DNA of 64,000 bases from contig NW_020167524.1 of the NCBI RefSeq assembly GCF_001641265.1, forward strand, positions 1,488,001 through 1,552,000, in the 5' to 3' direction. Under the pieces are notes generated by a model. The model worked only from the letters and a program-made list of their open reading frames with translations. It searched no databases and was not told the DNA's origin. Source of the stretch: Pseudogymnoascus destructans. Lineage: Eukaryota > Ascomycota > Leotiomycetes > Thelebolales > Thelebolaceae. The first letter of the stretch is position 1. The number at the start of each line of letters is the position of its first letter. Shown piece by piece: positions 32,296-43,639 of this stretch. The position numbers and the translations under genes are program-made.

Positions 32296-33068
32296 TTAGA
32301 CCACAAGTGCACCTGCTGGTCTCTTCCCCTTCTTCTTCTTCGCCTTCCTGATTTTGCGACAAATCTTCTTAGCCGTAGCAGCGCACACCTTGAAGGGCTT
32401 GACTATCTTGGTGCGGATCTTTCTGCAAAAAAGTGTAGCGCGGCTGGCCTTGATTTGGTAGTAAACGCGATCTTGACGATAAATCGTAGCCTCTCCTTGG
32501 GCCGCAACAAGCTGGCGGAGCGAAAGGGCCTCATTATCATTAAGCATGCGAATGAGATCATAGCCATGGTTGAGGATCGGGTCCGAGGTATCCAGGAACT
32601 TTTGCAGCACAGCGATAGCTTCCTCCAACTCCTCCGGGGTGGCACCCTTATCATTGCGGAGGCGGTCTTCAGCAGCATCAATGGCCTCGTACTGCTGTGA
32701 AACATTGTCCCAGACGCTGCCATATTTGCAGAAGGCTTGGAACTTCTCCCCTTGGAGCTTCATAACTTCTTTGCGCATAGTATTGCCAGGCTCGCCTGTG
32801 ATCATGTTAGTGATAGGACTTCACAGGGTTCATCATCAATACATACGAGTTGGGCGTTGATCGCCAAGATTCAGCATGAGTGTTCTCAGTTCCTCCTGAG
32901 TCATCATCATGACACCTGTGGGTTGATGTTAGCATGGTGCCAGTTGGCAGCAGCAATGGGGCTTCTCTCACGGGAGAATGAAGCAGTTCCACAGAGCTCG
33001 ACGGCATCTTTGATCTGCTTGGCACGCTTTTTAGCAGCAGCCTTGTCGGCCGGGGACAACCTAGGCAT
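32296..33068 (-). CDS. Small basic orphan protein
   Basis: Three exons are inferred from GT-AG signals and phase: 33068-32972, 32915-32847 and 32795-32296, giving 221 aa. The N-terminus is charged (MPRLSPADKAAAKKRAKQIK). The middle is helical (MMTQEELRTLMLNLGDQRPT; YEAIDAAEDRLRNDKGATPE; ELEEAIAVLQKFLDTSDPIL). The C-terminus is strongly basic with Cys and Lys/Arg runs (AATAKKICRKIRKAKKKKGK), resembling a nuclear/nucleolar localisation signal. I recognise no family. It sits in a lineage-specific block between SCAP and repeat DNA. Consistent splice phases across three exons are the main support. Confidence 0.6.
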
Positions 33069-33119
33069 GGCTGTGAAGTTGTCTTTTGAGTGATGTTGTG
33101 TTGTTACAATAGCACTCAA

Positions 33120-34330
33120 ACGCCAAAGTCGAGGTTAGGGCTTTGGCGTGACCCCCATCGCCGTGGCTGTTGTCTTGCTGCGGCTAGGGGGTCATGGGGA
33201 TTTGACCCCCGCGTGCTCTGTTGCCGCTATGGTTGTGGGATGGCCGGCGCTTGCTGTGGCTAGAGGCTCATTCCAGTTGAGCCCCATCACAGCTGGAGTA
33301 TCATTTGAAGATGAACTCCATCGTTGCAAGAGTCTCTTTCTCACAGCCAGAGTCTTCTTCATATCTTATTCTCATGGCTGGACCTCCTTTTCACAACCAG
33401 AGTCTCCCTCTCACAGCTGGACACTCACTCCAGCTTGACCCCTATCATGGCCAGAGACTCACTGTGGTGTGAGCCATACCACAGATGAAGCATCATTTGG
33501 AAATGAACTCCTTTATCATAAGAGTTTCTTTCTCACAGCTAGAGTCTTCCTCTTATCCTATTCTCATGGCTGGAACCTCTTTTCACAGCTGGAACCTCGT
33601 TGTCGTTGGAGCCTTGTTTGTGGCCGGTGTCTGTATCTCTCTTTAGCTGGTGCTCCAAACATACCCCTTTATGTGCTATAGCATTTTTTTTTCATGAGCT
33701 TTTCCATTGTTGGTCTCATTTTTATTGCTAGAGTCTCCTTCTCATAGCTGGAATCTCCTTTCCATTGGATTTGTGGGAAGTGTCTTTGTCTTTCTCTTTA
33801 GCAGATTGTCCAAACACTCTTTCATGTTCTATGCATCGATGCTAGATATCTTTATAGATATAAACGGAGATGGAAGAAAGCGTTGTGTGCTCGGTGAAGG
33901 ATTTCGTTTTGGTGCCATCAAGTTAAAGGCAGCAGTGTTGCATCACGAAGGTTGTTTTGCCGGTGTCTTTGTCTTTCTCTTCAGCTGGTGCTCCAAACTC
34001 ACTCCTTTATTTGCTATGCACCGGTGCTGGATATCTTTATAGATATAAACAGAGATGGAAGGAACGCGTGTACTCAGCGAAGAATTTGGTCTCGGTGGCA
34101 TACCATCAAGCTGAAAGCGGCGGTGTTGTATCACGAAGGTTGTTTGTGGATCTAGCTTATTTATGGTACGGTTGGAACAATACTATTATTCGCTATGGCG
34201 ACGACGACGGCCTCGACGGCCTCAGGCCGTCGAGTCCGTCGAGTCCATCGAGGCCGCCGAGGCGACTATCTCCTTGCCTAACCCCTATACAAGATATATC
34301 AAACGCTAGAGACAATACAGTCCCCCCCTT
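33120..34330. repeat. Degenerate tandem repeats, about 150-190 bp period
   Basis: A motif around tcatttgaagatgaactcc recurs at 33301 and 33493. A second block beginning tgtctttgtctttctcttta recurs at 33781 and 33964 (period 183 bp), with a partial copy near 33627. The two 183-bp units include gatatctttatagatataaa and end cacgaaggttgttt. Between them, short units of the type ctcacagctggagtctc are scattered. Near the right end (34212-34234) is a palindrome ctcgacggcct-c-aggccgtcgag. No stable coding frame is seen. Confidence 0.8.
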
Positions 34331-34406
34331 TTGACAGTTACTCTCCCTGAAGGCAACTCATGCGCTCAGCCTCAGTTTCCAATGGCCAGCTGGGATTATC
34401 TATCTA

Positions 34407-36896
34407 TTAATTTGGCAAAGCCCTCGATGGCGCAATCATTGAAAGTGGAATTGGTAGAGCGTCGCCATGGACTGATAACAAGCCAAAAAACCTCTTATAC
34501 CAAACCATTCGTGTGTGGAATATTACGTTTATGTTGAACCAGTGATTGATGTTTTCTTCCACTCGGTTTCCCACATCCCAAAGATTCTTTATGGGGAACT
34601 TGCTCTTCTGTTTTGGGTCCATCAGCTGGGTCATTATGCTCATAGACGCGTGGATCATCCTCTGTAAAATGCCAGTTTTGGCAAACCCCTCGAACAGCCC
34701 AATAAAGTGCAGCATTCCCGGCATCCCCACTTGCAACGTCTTTTCCTCCTTAAATATGGTTTCAAAGAATTTGGTGTAGAGCCTGATTCCCGCGTTCCAT
34801 AGGCAACGGTATCTCTCGAGCGGCTCACATGCTGTAGGGACAGTGAGTACCCAGAATGGAGTCATGTATGCACTTGCGGCTGGATTTTGTCAGCATAAGC
34901 ATATGCGTACATATTAGATTTGGGTTTCATACTGAATATGACCTTAAAATTTTCACATTCTATCGGGCCCCAGCCTGGGTGGGACAGATCTTCTCGCCAT
35001 GTGCCGGTGAAGTTATGTGGACGTGATCGTGGAAATATTCGTGGAAAGGCTTCTTCTTCTTGCCGTGTTCTTTTGCCAATGCCTCTATGGGGGGCAGTTT
35101 TGCTTTTCTGACGAGGTGTCTGATTTCCAGGCGCTAACGCATCTTTCCAGGTCAATAAAATCCCACTCTGTGGGTCAGTTATCGTACCTTGTTGTGACTT
35201 CTGTCCCTCGACAGCTTTTCCTTTGCCGTTGGCATCTGGAGACTGTGGTTGTTTGCCTGCAGCATCGAGCGCCTTCTGCATATTTCCTCGCGCCTCATCG
35301 TACTTGTAAGCGAGGGCCTTAAGTTCCTCCCAATGTGACGTGCTAGCATCGGTAATTCCCTTATCCAAAGCTTCCTGGTAAGAGAACCTCAATGCCGAGA
35401 CAGTAGCCTTGTGCTCATCGGTGAGCAACTTGATCGCCTGCCTGATCTCGTCTGATGCAGATGCATGTCCCTCGTTGGCTTTGCCCTTGCCCTTTCTATC
35501 TGGCAGCTCTGGTTGTTCAACTGCTTCATCCTTGCTCTTTCCATCTAGTGGCTCTGGTTGTTCGACTGCTTTACCTTTTCCCTTGTCATCTAGCAATTCT
35601 GGAGGTTCAGCAGCCGTGCCTTTCCCTTGATCATCTGGCGGCCCTAACGGTTCAGCAGCTTTGCTTTCCCCTTTGTCATCGGGCGACCCCAGCGGTTCAA
35701 CAGCTTTGCCTTCCCCTTTTTCATCGGGCGAGCCTAGTGATTCAACAGCTTTGCCTTCTCCCTTGTCATCGGGCGGCCCTAGCGGTTCAGCAGATTTGCC
35801 TTCCCCCTTTTCATCGGAAGGCCCTAATGATTCAACAGCTTTGCCCTTATCTTTGTTAACCGGCAGTCCTGGTGGTTCAGCTGATCTGTCCTCGCTTATG
35901 TTATCTGGCGTCTGAACTGCTTTGTCTTTGTACTCGATATCTGGCAGCGCCGTCGTTTGGACTGCCTTGGTTTTTGTATCCAGAGTTTGAACTGCTTTGT
36001 CTATATACTTGCGATGTGGCAGCTCTGTCATTTGGACCGCTTTGTCTTCGCCTTTGGCATCGGCTGGCTCTGATAGTTCATCTGCTTTCCCTTTGCTCTT
36101 GGCATCCGGTGGCTCTGGTAGTTCATCTGCTTTCTCTTTGCCTTTGTCATCTGGTGGCTTAGATGGTTCATGTGGCTTCCCTTTGCCTTTGGCAACTAGT
36201 GGCTCTGATGGTTCAACTGGTTTTCCTTTGCCTTTGGCATCCGGTGGCTCTGATGGTTCAACTACTTTGCTTTTTCGTTTATCATCTGGCAGCACCGTCG
36301 TCTGGACCGCTTTGTCTTTCACTTTGGCATCTAGTGGCTCTGATGGTTCAACTGCTTTCCCTTTGCCTTTAGCATCTGGTGGCTCTGGTGGTTCAACTGC
36401 TTTTCCTTTTCCTTTGGCATCCGATGGCTCTGATGATTCAACTACTTTCCCCTTACCTTTAGTCTCTGCTGATGGCTTCACTGGTTGAACTACTCTTCCC
36501 AGTCCTTTGGTAAATTTCGGTAATCGTATAATGGATGTGCCAATGACTTTCGGATGCTTGGGCCGTTTCGCCTCTTTGCCTTTGTCTTTACTTTGAACTA
36601 CAGTCTTGACTTCAGTGCCCAACATCAGTACTATGAACCAACGGCACTGCATTATACTCACCTTGAATGTGCGGGACATGTATCTCCCACCCATCGTCTG
36701 TCTGCGTGCCCTGTGATCTAAACTGCGGCATGCTCCAATTAATAAGATTCGTGGCATGAAAATGCGCGAGTTTCTCAGAATCGGCTCTGAGCTTTTCAGC
36801 TGACTCCAATTTTCCCCAATATAATACGCGGGGACGGGGATGGGGAGTCATAACGTCGTGGATAATAATAGCTATGATGCCCAATAGTTGGAGCAT
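34407..36896 (-). CDS. KGKGKAVE-repeat orphan protein
   Basis: The proposed exons are 36896-36662, 36609-34911 and, tentatively, 34872-34407 (about 799 aa; the second intron would be only 38 nt, so the last part may instead be separate). The N-terminus starts MLQLLGIIAIIIHDVMTPHP, a short hydrophobic segment. Residues about 115-460 are some 25 imperfect units of about 13 residues (consensus EPPDAKGKGKAVE, with variants DDKGEGKAVEPLGSP). A helical segment follows (AIKLLTDEHKATVSALRFSY; DEARGNMQKALDAAGKQ), then a conserved-looking module (RSRPHNFTGTWREDLSHPGW, GPIECENFKVIFSMK). The C-terminal exon is helical (LERYRCLWNAGIRLYTKFFE). I recognise no family; the repeat is highly charged and probably disordered. 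The long frame is kept open through the repeats, which argues for selection. Confidence 0.6.
35430..36470 (-). repeat. Coding minisatellite, about 39-bp units
   Basis: Units resembling (plus strand) ggttcaacagctttgccttc followed by ccttgtcatcgggcggccct repeat about 25 times. Spacing is kept near multiples of three, so the minus-strand reading frame survives. Units to the left (35600-35850) are more alike than those to the right. Confidence 0.85.
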
Positions 36897-36989
36897 TGCA
36901 GAGGGGGAAAGCAGACAGGCTGGATGAAGTAGGTTGGCCTGATGCTTTTGAAGAATTAGAACGGAAGGGACGACGGAATCATGCAGCGC

Positions 36990-37250
36990 CCTACTGTCAA
37001 TCTTGCGTCCTTCGCAGCTTCCGCATGGACTTTCTTCCAAGGAAGCTACAGGAAGGAAAGAACAACGGCATCCTGTTCCTCATATAGCGCCTACATCCTT
37101 CGCAGCTTCCTTGTGAACTTTTGTGCAATCTACAGGGAGGAAGGAACGAAGGTATTCTGTGCCTTCCTGGTATAAAACTCATGCTCTCCCAAGAAAACTG
37201 CGAGAAGGAAGGAACGATGGTATCATATCTCGTGCCTTCTAGATCTCACC
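36990..37250. repeat. Degenerate tandem repeat, about 90 bp period
   Basis: Units carrying tccttcgcagcttcc, gaactttt/ggactttc, acaggaaggaa and gcatcctgt/ggtattctg/ggtatcata recur about three times (near 37005, 37097 and, shortened, 37185). It lies upstream of the KGKGKAVE gene's start. Confidence 0.7.
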
Positions 37251-37623
37251 CTCGTGTCCTCAGTAGTGTACCATTTTTCTGCTAGGTGAACATACTAGAA
37301 ACTGTATTTAACTTTTAGTAATACAAATAAGTTACATCTTCGGAAAGCAGCATGAAAAGATAAAATTTCTGATGCAATAATATTTGAAATAAATGAAGGG
37401 GCCGCTAAAATACAGTTTTACAACAAGGGTAGTTAAACAAGGAGGCGTTATAATATACTGAAGCAGAGAGATTAAAAGTATAATATATATTGTATTGTAT
37501 AATAGATGAGGTCCATGAGATGATACATAATAATATTTGAGACGATGAGGTTTCGTCGTGACGTATCCAACTCCTTACGTGTAAGGTCTGATAGCTTCTG
37601 TAGATTGGAGGCGCCTTAGAGCC
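37251..37623. other. AT-rich intergenic
   Basis: No gene seen; low-GC 3' flank of the MFS transporter gene. Confidence 0.6.
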
Positions 37624-39573
37624 TCAAGTATGTCCAGTAGGGTTCGCCGTAGCTGATCTCGTCGCACTCAGCTTCATTGTCTCGCCACGTGCCTCAGCTT
37701 CTCGCTGTGCTACCTCCTCCATCTCTGCCATCTCATCGACAGTCAAAGAACTCTCGGCCTTCTTCACACGCACGAACAGTACCAAAATCAGCAGCGCAGT
37801 CGACGCACAGGCGACTTCGAACCAGAATACTGCCTGGTAGCTCTTCTTTTGTCCAAGTTTAGCCAGAGTCGAAATATTCACGATATCTGCCAACCCAAGA
37901 CAAACCGAGATGCTAAGATGTAGAACCAGCATAATCAAAGCGCCGGCCAGACCTTGCTCTTTCTTGGGTAAACTAGTGGTGATGAAGATGTTCGCTACAT
38001 TGAAGGTGATATCGATGCCCATCGTAGCAAAGATCATGCTGGGGAAGACGTAGGCCCAGTAATTGGCCCCATTAGGTGCGATGGCAAACATTAGCGGTGC
38101 GAGGATCCAGGCGACGCCGGCCACGTAGATGAGCACCGTTCCGGATAGGAGATGCAGGATGAAGCCTCCGAATGTGGAGATGCAGATACCGCCAAGAGCC
38201 ATTGGCGTGTACCAGGCAACGACGAGGAGAGGAGAGGCGCCCATGATAGCTTGCATGTAAAATGTTGCGAAGAGTAGAAGTACACCCAGCGACCCGTAAG
38301 TGAAGAAGAGCGCGCAGAAGAGAGGTGTCATGTAGCGCACTTTGAATATGGATACCGGGATTAGAGGGTCAGCAGCAACGTACCCTTCGACATAGACTGC
38401 AGTGAGGAGTAGGAGACAGCCGACGACGAAGAGAACATAGATGTAAGGCGTTCTCCACCCCGGGGGTGCATGCGACGAATCTATTATGGCGAAGGTAAAT
38501 AGAGTTAGGCCGGTAACTATCAAAATTGCGCCTAGCCAGTCCATTTTGATACCTAACGCTCGGCGGTCTTTGGTGTCGGAGGGAATATAAAAATATGAGG
38601 TGGCCGTGGTGATGAGCGTGAGGAGCATGCCAATCCAGAAGAACCAGCCCCATGTGGTATACTGCCCAGCAATACCTGCAAAAAAGATGCCAGTACTAGT
38701 GTTGTTAGTACCAATATCACGATGTGTGAGCGAAAAATGACTTACAAGAATCCTATCGGCGCGCAAGCTCCATAAATAGAAAATACAAGGTTTTTCCTCG
38801 GCCCTGGTCTGTAAATGCTTCCTATCAACATCATACTGCTTGGTAAAAATGCTGCCGATCCCAAACCTTGCAGGGCACGGCAAACGTCTAACATTATCGC
38901 ATTCTTAGAGAATCCACAGACCAAGCTCCAGAGGGCCAGCCAAGCCATGCCACCGACGTATAATGGGTAGCCGCCATACATGTCCCCGAGACGGCCAAAC
39001 ACCAACAGGAATGCCGCAATGGCCAGGGAAAAGGCTGATGCAGGCCAGATGCTGGATGCTTTGGGGATGTTTAGCTCCACAACCACGGTCGGGAGAACGA
39101 CGGTGAATCCCGAGACGAAGTATTCCTGCAGCTATTAAATTCCAAACCGACGAGTGTTTTGGGACCTGACTTACACTGAGCACCTGGGACATGGAAATTG
39201 AGAAAACAAAACCGATTTCAGCCCAGAGGGACTTGAATTCTTGGGGTCGCTCACGACCGAGCCGCTCGATTCTGGCTTCCAACGACTCCTCTTCGAGAGC
39301 TTCATCACCCAAGTCGCCTTCACTGCCGTTCTGGATATCAGCACCTATTGGCTGCTCTCGCCCAATACCATCATCATCGCCCCTTCCGCTAGTGGTGGGA
39401 ATGTCATAATTGAGGTGTAATGGCCCAGGAGCGTCACCCAGCGGGCTTTTCTTCTCCGTGTCGTCCATGTCTGTTGGTTTTGCAACTGGAGAAGCTCCTT
39501 TTAGCTCTGGAACAGGGATAATCCCCGATTTTACCAAAACCTGGTCTCCCGTAGGGGGAGATTGTGTAGCCAT
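37624..39573 (-). CDS. MFS transporter, DHA2 (14-TMS) type
   Basis: Three exons are inferred: 39573-39175, 39131-38746 and 38695-37624, giving 618 aa. The second intron has a textbook branch point (tactaac) and acceptor. The N-terminal 125 residues are hydrophilic, cytosolic and acidic. Membrane segments start at FVFSISMSQVLS; motif A appears as FGRLGDMYGGYPLYVGG between TM2 and TM3, followed by CRALQGLGSAAFLPSSMM (the DHA2-type TM4 motif). The remaining TMs (GIFFAGIAGQYTTWGWFFWI; YAPVIGF-like TM5 replaced by YGACAPIGFF) continue to a cytosolic tail (VDEMAEMEEVAQREAEARGE). Such proton antiporters export drugs, toxins or metabolites at the plasma membrane. The substrate cannot be told. No biosynthetic cluster adjoins it. 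A palindromic ATCACGTGAT is about 490 bp upstream. Confidence 0.9.
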
Positions 39574-40486
39574 GCCACGTACGCTGCAGACTCCAGCATG
39601 TATATGTAGGTAGGGGCGGTGAAGTTTTCGCCCAAAGTGGCGATTATATGCGGCGACAAGTAATAGCCATTATACAATCATAAACTGAACCGAGATATTG
39701 GAAAATACGACGAACAATAGCAGATACTATTATCGATATCAATCTGCGGAGAGGCAAATTTTTTTGGGTAATTGAGGCGCTCCCGGGTGAGTGGATAGGG
39801 CGCGCATTGGCATGGCGGCAAATCCGACTTAGGGACGGAAAGGGGCGCGGATTGGTTGCGTAAGGATTAGATAACCAAGCCATCCAAGCCATGAAAGACG
39901 ACAAATAACCGCGTATGAACCCGCATGAAAGTCGTGAAAGCTCCAAAACTGTGAATTTGCGTCTTCATTAAGACTCATGGCAAAATAGTAGAGATCTGAC
40001 TTACAATATCCCATTGCGCCCCCACCCACCCACAGCAATCTCGCCAGGCCTCAAGGTGACATCACGTGATCCCGTATTGGGAAAAGGAGTTCATGATCCA
40101 TTATAAGGGATACGAAGAGGCCTTAATTCTGTCAGTCTTGGCCTAGAAATGACTTCAGGTATAGCATATTATCAGCAATTAAGGCTTGTCGTTGGAAATG
40201 TCTCACACAGATTCTGGAGAAGCAGATCGCACTTAGCGAGAGTGTTACAGAATGATAACATACTCGTACCTCGAGAAATAAGTTAGTGGTTACTGCTTTA
40301 GGAAGTTAAGGGGCGTGGGAGCTGTCAAGCGATGACGCTAACTCCTAGAAGGATAAATTCTGTTTCGGGCAGTTAAAAATCGCCATTTACTTCGTTCTGT
40401 CACGTGAAACTAGGAAATCTCTGCCTGAGGACGTACTTACTGAACCAGCATCATATGAACATCCCGCCAAGAAGTTGGCGGCATTA
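39574..40486. other. Intergenic, MFS promoter side
   Basis: No gene is supported. It includes the palindrome atcacgtgat (40061-40070) and a second cacgtg at about 40401. The right boundary is the TA target of a pogo element. Confidence 0.5.
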
Positions 40487-41918
40487 ACGTAAGTGACGGT
40501 GTTGCGGGGGACTGGGTAACGCGGTGGATTTCCCCCACCAACTTCAGATAATTGTAAATAACTCAACAGTGAATCGTCGTGAATACCTGGGTATTGCTGA
40601 GACTTTAATAGCCCAAGCAGTATTAGACGTCAAATCTGGGAAGTATAAGAGCGCATATCACGCTGAGAAAGTGCTAGGGTTACCTAAGAGTTCTGTGACG
40701 CGTCGCGCCAATGGAGGTTTGACACGCTCTCAAGCCCATCAGCAACAGCAGAGTTTATCAAGTGCGCAAGAGACGATACTTCTGAAGTGGATTAAGAACC
40801 TAACAATTAGCGGTTATTCTCCTGGGCATCGGTTGTTAAAGGAAATAGCTGAAGAAATCCAGTCGCACCGATCACTCAATTTTGATGACGCGACACCAAA
40901 CTCACTTCCACTCCAACCACGGTTTGCCCTTGGTTACCACTGGGTGCAGCGATTCATAAAACGGCACCCCCATCTACAGGTTGTCATCGGACGACAGATC
41001 GAAACTGTACGCATGGACGGTGCAACAAAACCAGTGCTTACAGCATGGTTTGATGCGTACACCGAGGTGGTTCAACAGTTCGGAATCACAGAAGAGAACA
41101 CATATAACATGGATGAATCTGGATTTTCGATTGGGACAATGGAATCTACTCGAATTATACTTGATTCAACACTTCGTACAAAGCATCAAGCGCATCCTGG
41201 CCGTCAGGAATGGGTTACAATGGTCGAGTGCATCTGCGCAGACGGAACCATCCTTCCACCCCTTGGGATCTTTAAGGGCAAGAACGTTCTCCAATCATGG
41301 ATTCCTCCTACAATCATCAACGAGTGGTTCTTCTCTGCGAATACGAAAGGCTGGACAAGCAATCTCCATGGGTTAGAGTGGTTAAAACGCATCTTTGAGC
41401 CAACAACACGCGCAAAAGCAGATGGTCAGCACCGGCTTCTTATATGCGACGGCCACGACTCACACATTAGTGGGAGTTTCATTGCGCATTGCATGCAGAA
41501 CCGTATTGTATTACTGATACTTCCCCCTCATACATCGCATTTGCTACAACCGCTAGATGTTGCGATATTCAGCCCACTAAAACAGCGTCTAACGGCAGCG
41601 CTCTCCCCACTCAACCAAGTGCAACTTGCGCGCATACAGAAGTATGAATGGATGGAGGCATACATCCAGGCGCGGCTTGATGTATGCAACCATCAGAACA
41701 TTGAGTCAGCATACCGTGGTGCTGGCTTGTTTCCATTTAATCCCCAGTGAGCGTTGCGTACGCTGCTCAATGATGAGCCATCAGTTGAGGCTGAGCGACC
41801 AAAAACACCACATCAGTATGATGTTTTTGACCGAGTCTTTATTAACAGCTCCCCCCCTGATGGGATGACCTTACGCTCTGCAAATGCGCTCCTTACAACT
41901 ACGATTAATGGTAGTGGG

Positions 41919-43117
41919 TGTCACAGTTCACCAAGGCATAGGGCGCCAGTTGGGTATTATGAATTAAACTCAATCTAGAGAAGAAAGGAAAGAGAAGAGG
42001 AGCACTCGAGCAGTGGCTCGATCTATATACAGCTATGTTGTTGTGGAGTGAATTCTCTTTAGCGAGACCAGTTCTGAGAATTCACTCCACAACTGAAAAC
42101 TTCGCTCCAACCTGTAATGGTGGGTGCACCACATGTGAGAATCTAGCCACCCAAGGAAGGGATGATTTTACTAAGACAACACACTGTCTTAGGAAACAGA
42201 GCCAAAGGGTTATAGCTTAGACTATTCCACAACGCAGCAATCAGGTGTGTGATGTAGTGAAGTGGTTCAGACAAGTTGCAACAAATGTTGAGTCTGGGAA
42301 CTCAGGGGTAAGTCAGAGGTTAGCACCTCACTGACTTTTCAGAAACAAGGAATAACAAGATGAATGCTTGGAAGCTTGGAAAAGACGTGGAAGTATGTGA
42401 TAGTCGATTTACTGTATTGTCTGCTTGCCCTTTCTTAAGGAAAGGGCAATCCTATTTATGCCAAAGGAGTGTAGTTCTCTCATTTTCCATGACTTTCCAT
42501 GACTAACCAGGCTTGGTAAATGTATTAGAAATCAAGTGCGACCCACAACTAGCTTGCTAATCATGTAGTGAACGTAAGAGAATCCCATAGAACCATCTCT
42601 TGGGTTCCTAGCCTATAGGAAGTGAAAAGGAGGTCCAAGGTCAGAGTACCTATAGACAAATTATGTCATAACTTAACCAATCTTGTGGGTAACTAAGGAG
42701 CGATGACGTGTAATGAATCATAGAGGGTTGTAGAAGCTTCTAGAGCTATCGTTCATGTTCCTAGGCCTCTAGTTGGTAGAGATATGCCATGTGGTAGTAT
42801 TGGCCCACCCCCTTAAGGAGGAGATTTTCTTAATAACTTGTTCAATGAGTGTCCAAATGATATGCCGTGATGTATGTAGCATAAACAGATGTAGTAGAAG
42901 AGTTTGCAGCAATCGTTGAGTAGTATTGCTTCTGTTGTTGGTGTGATAAGCCAAGATATGTATGGTGACTTGTAGGTTTGAGGAGGAGATTTCTAAGTTT
43001 GCTCTTGAGTTTGATAGCAAACTGAGTGCAACGAATGTCAGTATGACACAACCCCGGAAAGCTCCCCACACCCCTGAACCCCCACTCGAGCTGCAAGGCG
43101 CACTTGATATCGTAACA
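41919..43117 (+). repeat. LTR-A copy 2, itself split by LTR-B
   Basis: Ends are TGTCACAGTTCACC and GATATCGTAACA, with the duplication GTGGG at 41914-41918 and 43118-43122. Without the LTR-B inside (42113-43048 plus CAACC) it is 258 bp. It has the 17-bp inverted repeat ttgtggagtgaattctc / gagaattcactccacaa and a ctatatacagc TATA-like motif. Confidence 0.93.
42113..43048 (-). repeat. LTR-B solo-LTR-like insertion, copy 3
   Basis: This is 936 bp, TGTAATGGTGGG...GTCAGTATGACA, with duplication CAACC at 42108-42112 and 43049-43053. It has the same length as, and is nearly identical to, the copy at 17122, so both are young. The uninterrupted target is present as ctccaaccccggaaag in the LTR-A at 58511. 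Confidence 0.95.
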
Positions 43118-43639
43118 GTGGGGTGCTGTCAACACCAGTGCGGACGTACATCCAAAAACTCACTGTTGGATCAGAGCAACTTAGAGCACGTAGCATTGTC
43201 CACCAACTCGATGCCAACAACTTGCGATCAGTTATGAAGCGACGTACGATACGTACAAAGGGGAAAAGGGTTATTCTAAAGGGTCACTTTCATATTTCTA
43301 CGCAAGAATTGTGTGATGCAGTGATGGAGGCAGAAAAGATGACGCATAGTGCAAGTAAGAAAAAGCACAAAACAAAGGACAAGCACGCCTCATCAGACAT
43401 TGAAATTGATGAGTATATTGAAGAGGATGCAGGGGAACAATCTAAGAGTGACGGTGGATCATGTATCATTGTTAATTGTAGTTAGATTTACAGTTTTGTT
43501 AGGTCGTCTTCAGAAATCCACCACGTTACCCAGTCCCCCGCAATACACCGTCACTTACGTTATGGCATGCCGTGGCTATTGGCAGAAGGGTGACACTGTG
43601 GAAGGTTATACGAAATTAGGAGAATATGCTTCTTAACAA

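Larger units (their letters stand above)
40524..43485 (+). pseudogene. pogo/Fot1-type DDE transposase, stop plus LTR insertion
   Basis: The open frame begins at 40524 without an ATG (GTG). HTH: SAYHAEKVLGLPKSSVTRRA; second DNA-binding region with YHWVQRFIKRHPHLQVVIGR. DDE core: D in YNMDESGFSIGTMESTR, D in HRLLICDGHDSHISG, D in LLQPLDVAIFSPLKQRL. TGA at 41748-41750 follows NPQ; the same frame then reads ALRTLLNDEPSVEAERPKTP up to the LTR-A insertion at 41919. After the insertion (43118) it resumes in the same frame as VLSTPVRTYIQKLTVGSEQL through a Lys-rich, acidic tail to TAG at 43485. Hence the insertion did not itself shift the frame. The TGA could be a CGA or TGG mutation. Confidence 0.85.
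40487..43560 (+). mobile_element. pogo/Fot1-type transposon with double nested LTRs
   Basis: TIRs of about 46 bp start ACGTAAGTGACGGTG at both ends (40487 and, inverted, 43560). They contain tgcgggggactgggtaacg and are flanked by TA (40485-40486; 43561-43562). Subtracting the LTR-A (itself containing LTR-B) and one duplication leaves about 1870 bp. It encodes one transposase on plus. The ACGT start links it to the element at 17026. Confidence 0.9.

Noticed and set aside
33120..34330. CRISPR-like array
   Set aside because: Repeats are long, degenerate and in a eukaryotic genome; spacing does not fit repeat-spacer units.
35409..36488. Plus-strand open frames with SGGSDGSTAFPLPLAS-type repeats
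   Set aside because: Antisense of the KGKGKAVE repeats; repeats keep several frames open, and only the minus frame has non-repeat flanks and splice sites.
37624..39573. Secondary-metabolite cluster around the MFS transporter
   Set aside because: No synthase, oxidase or cluster regulator is adjacent; neighbours are repeat-bearing orphans and a transposon.
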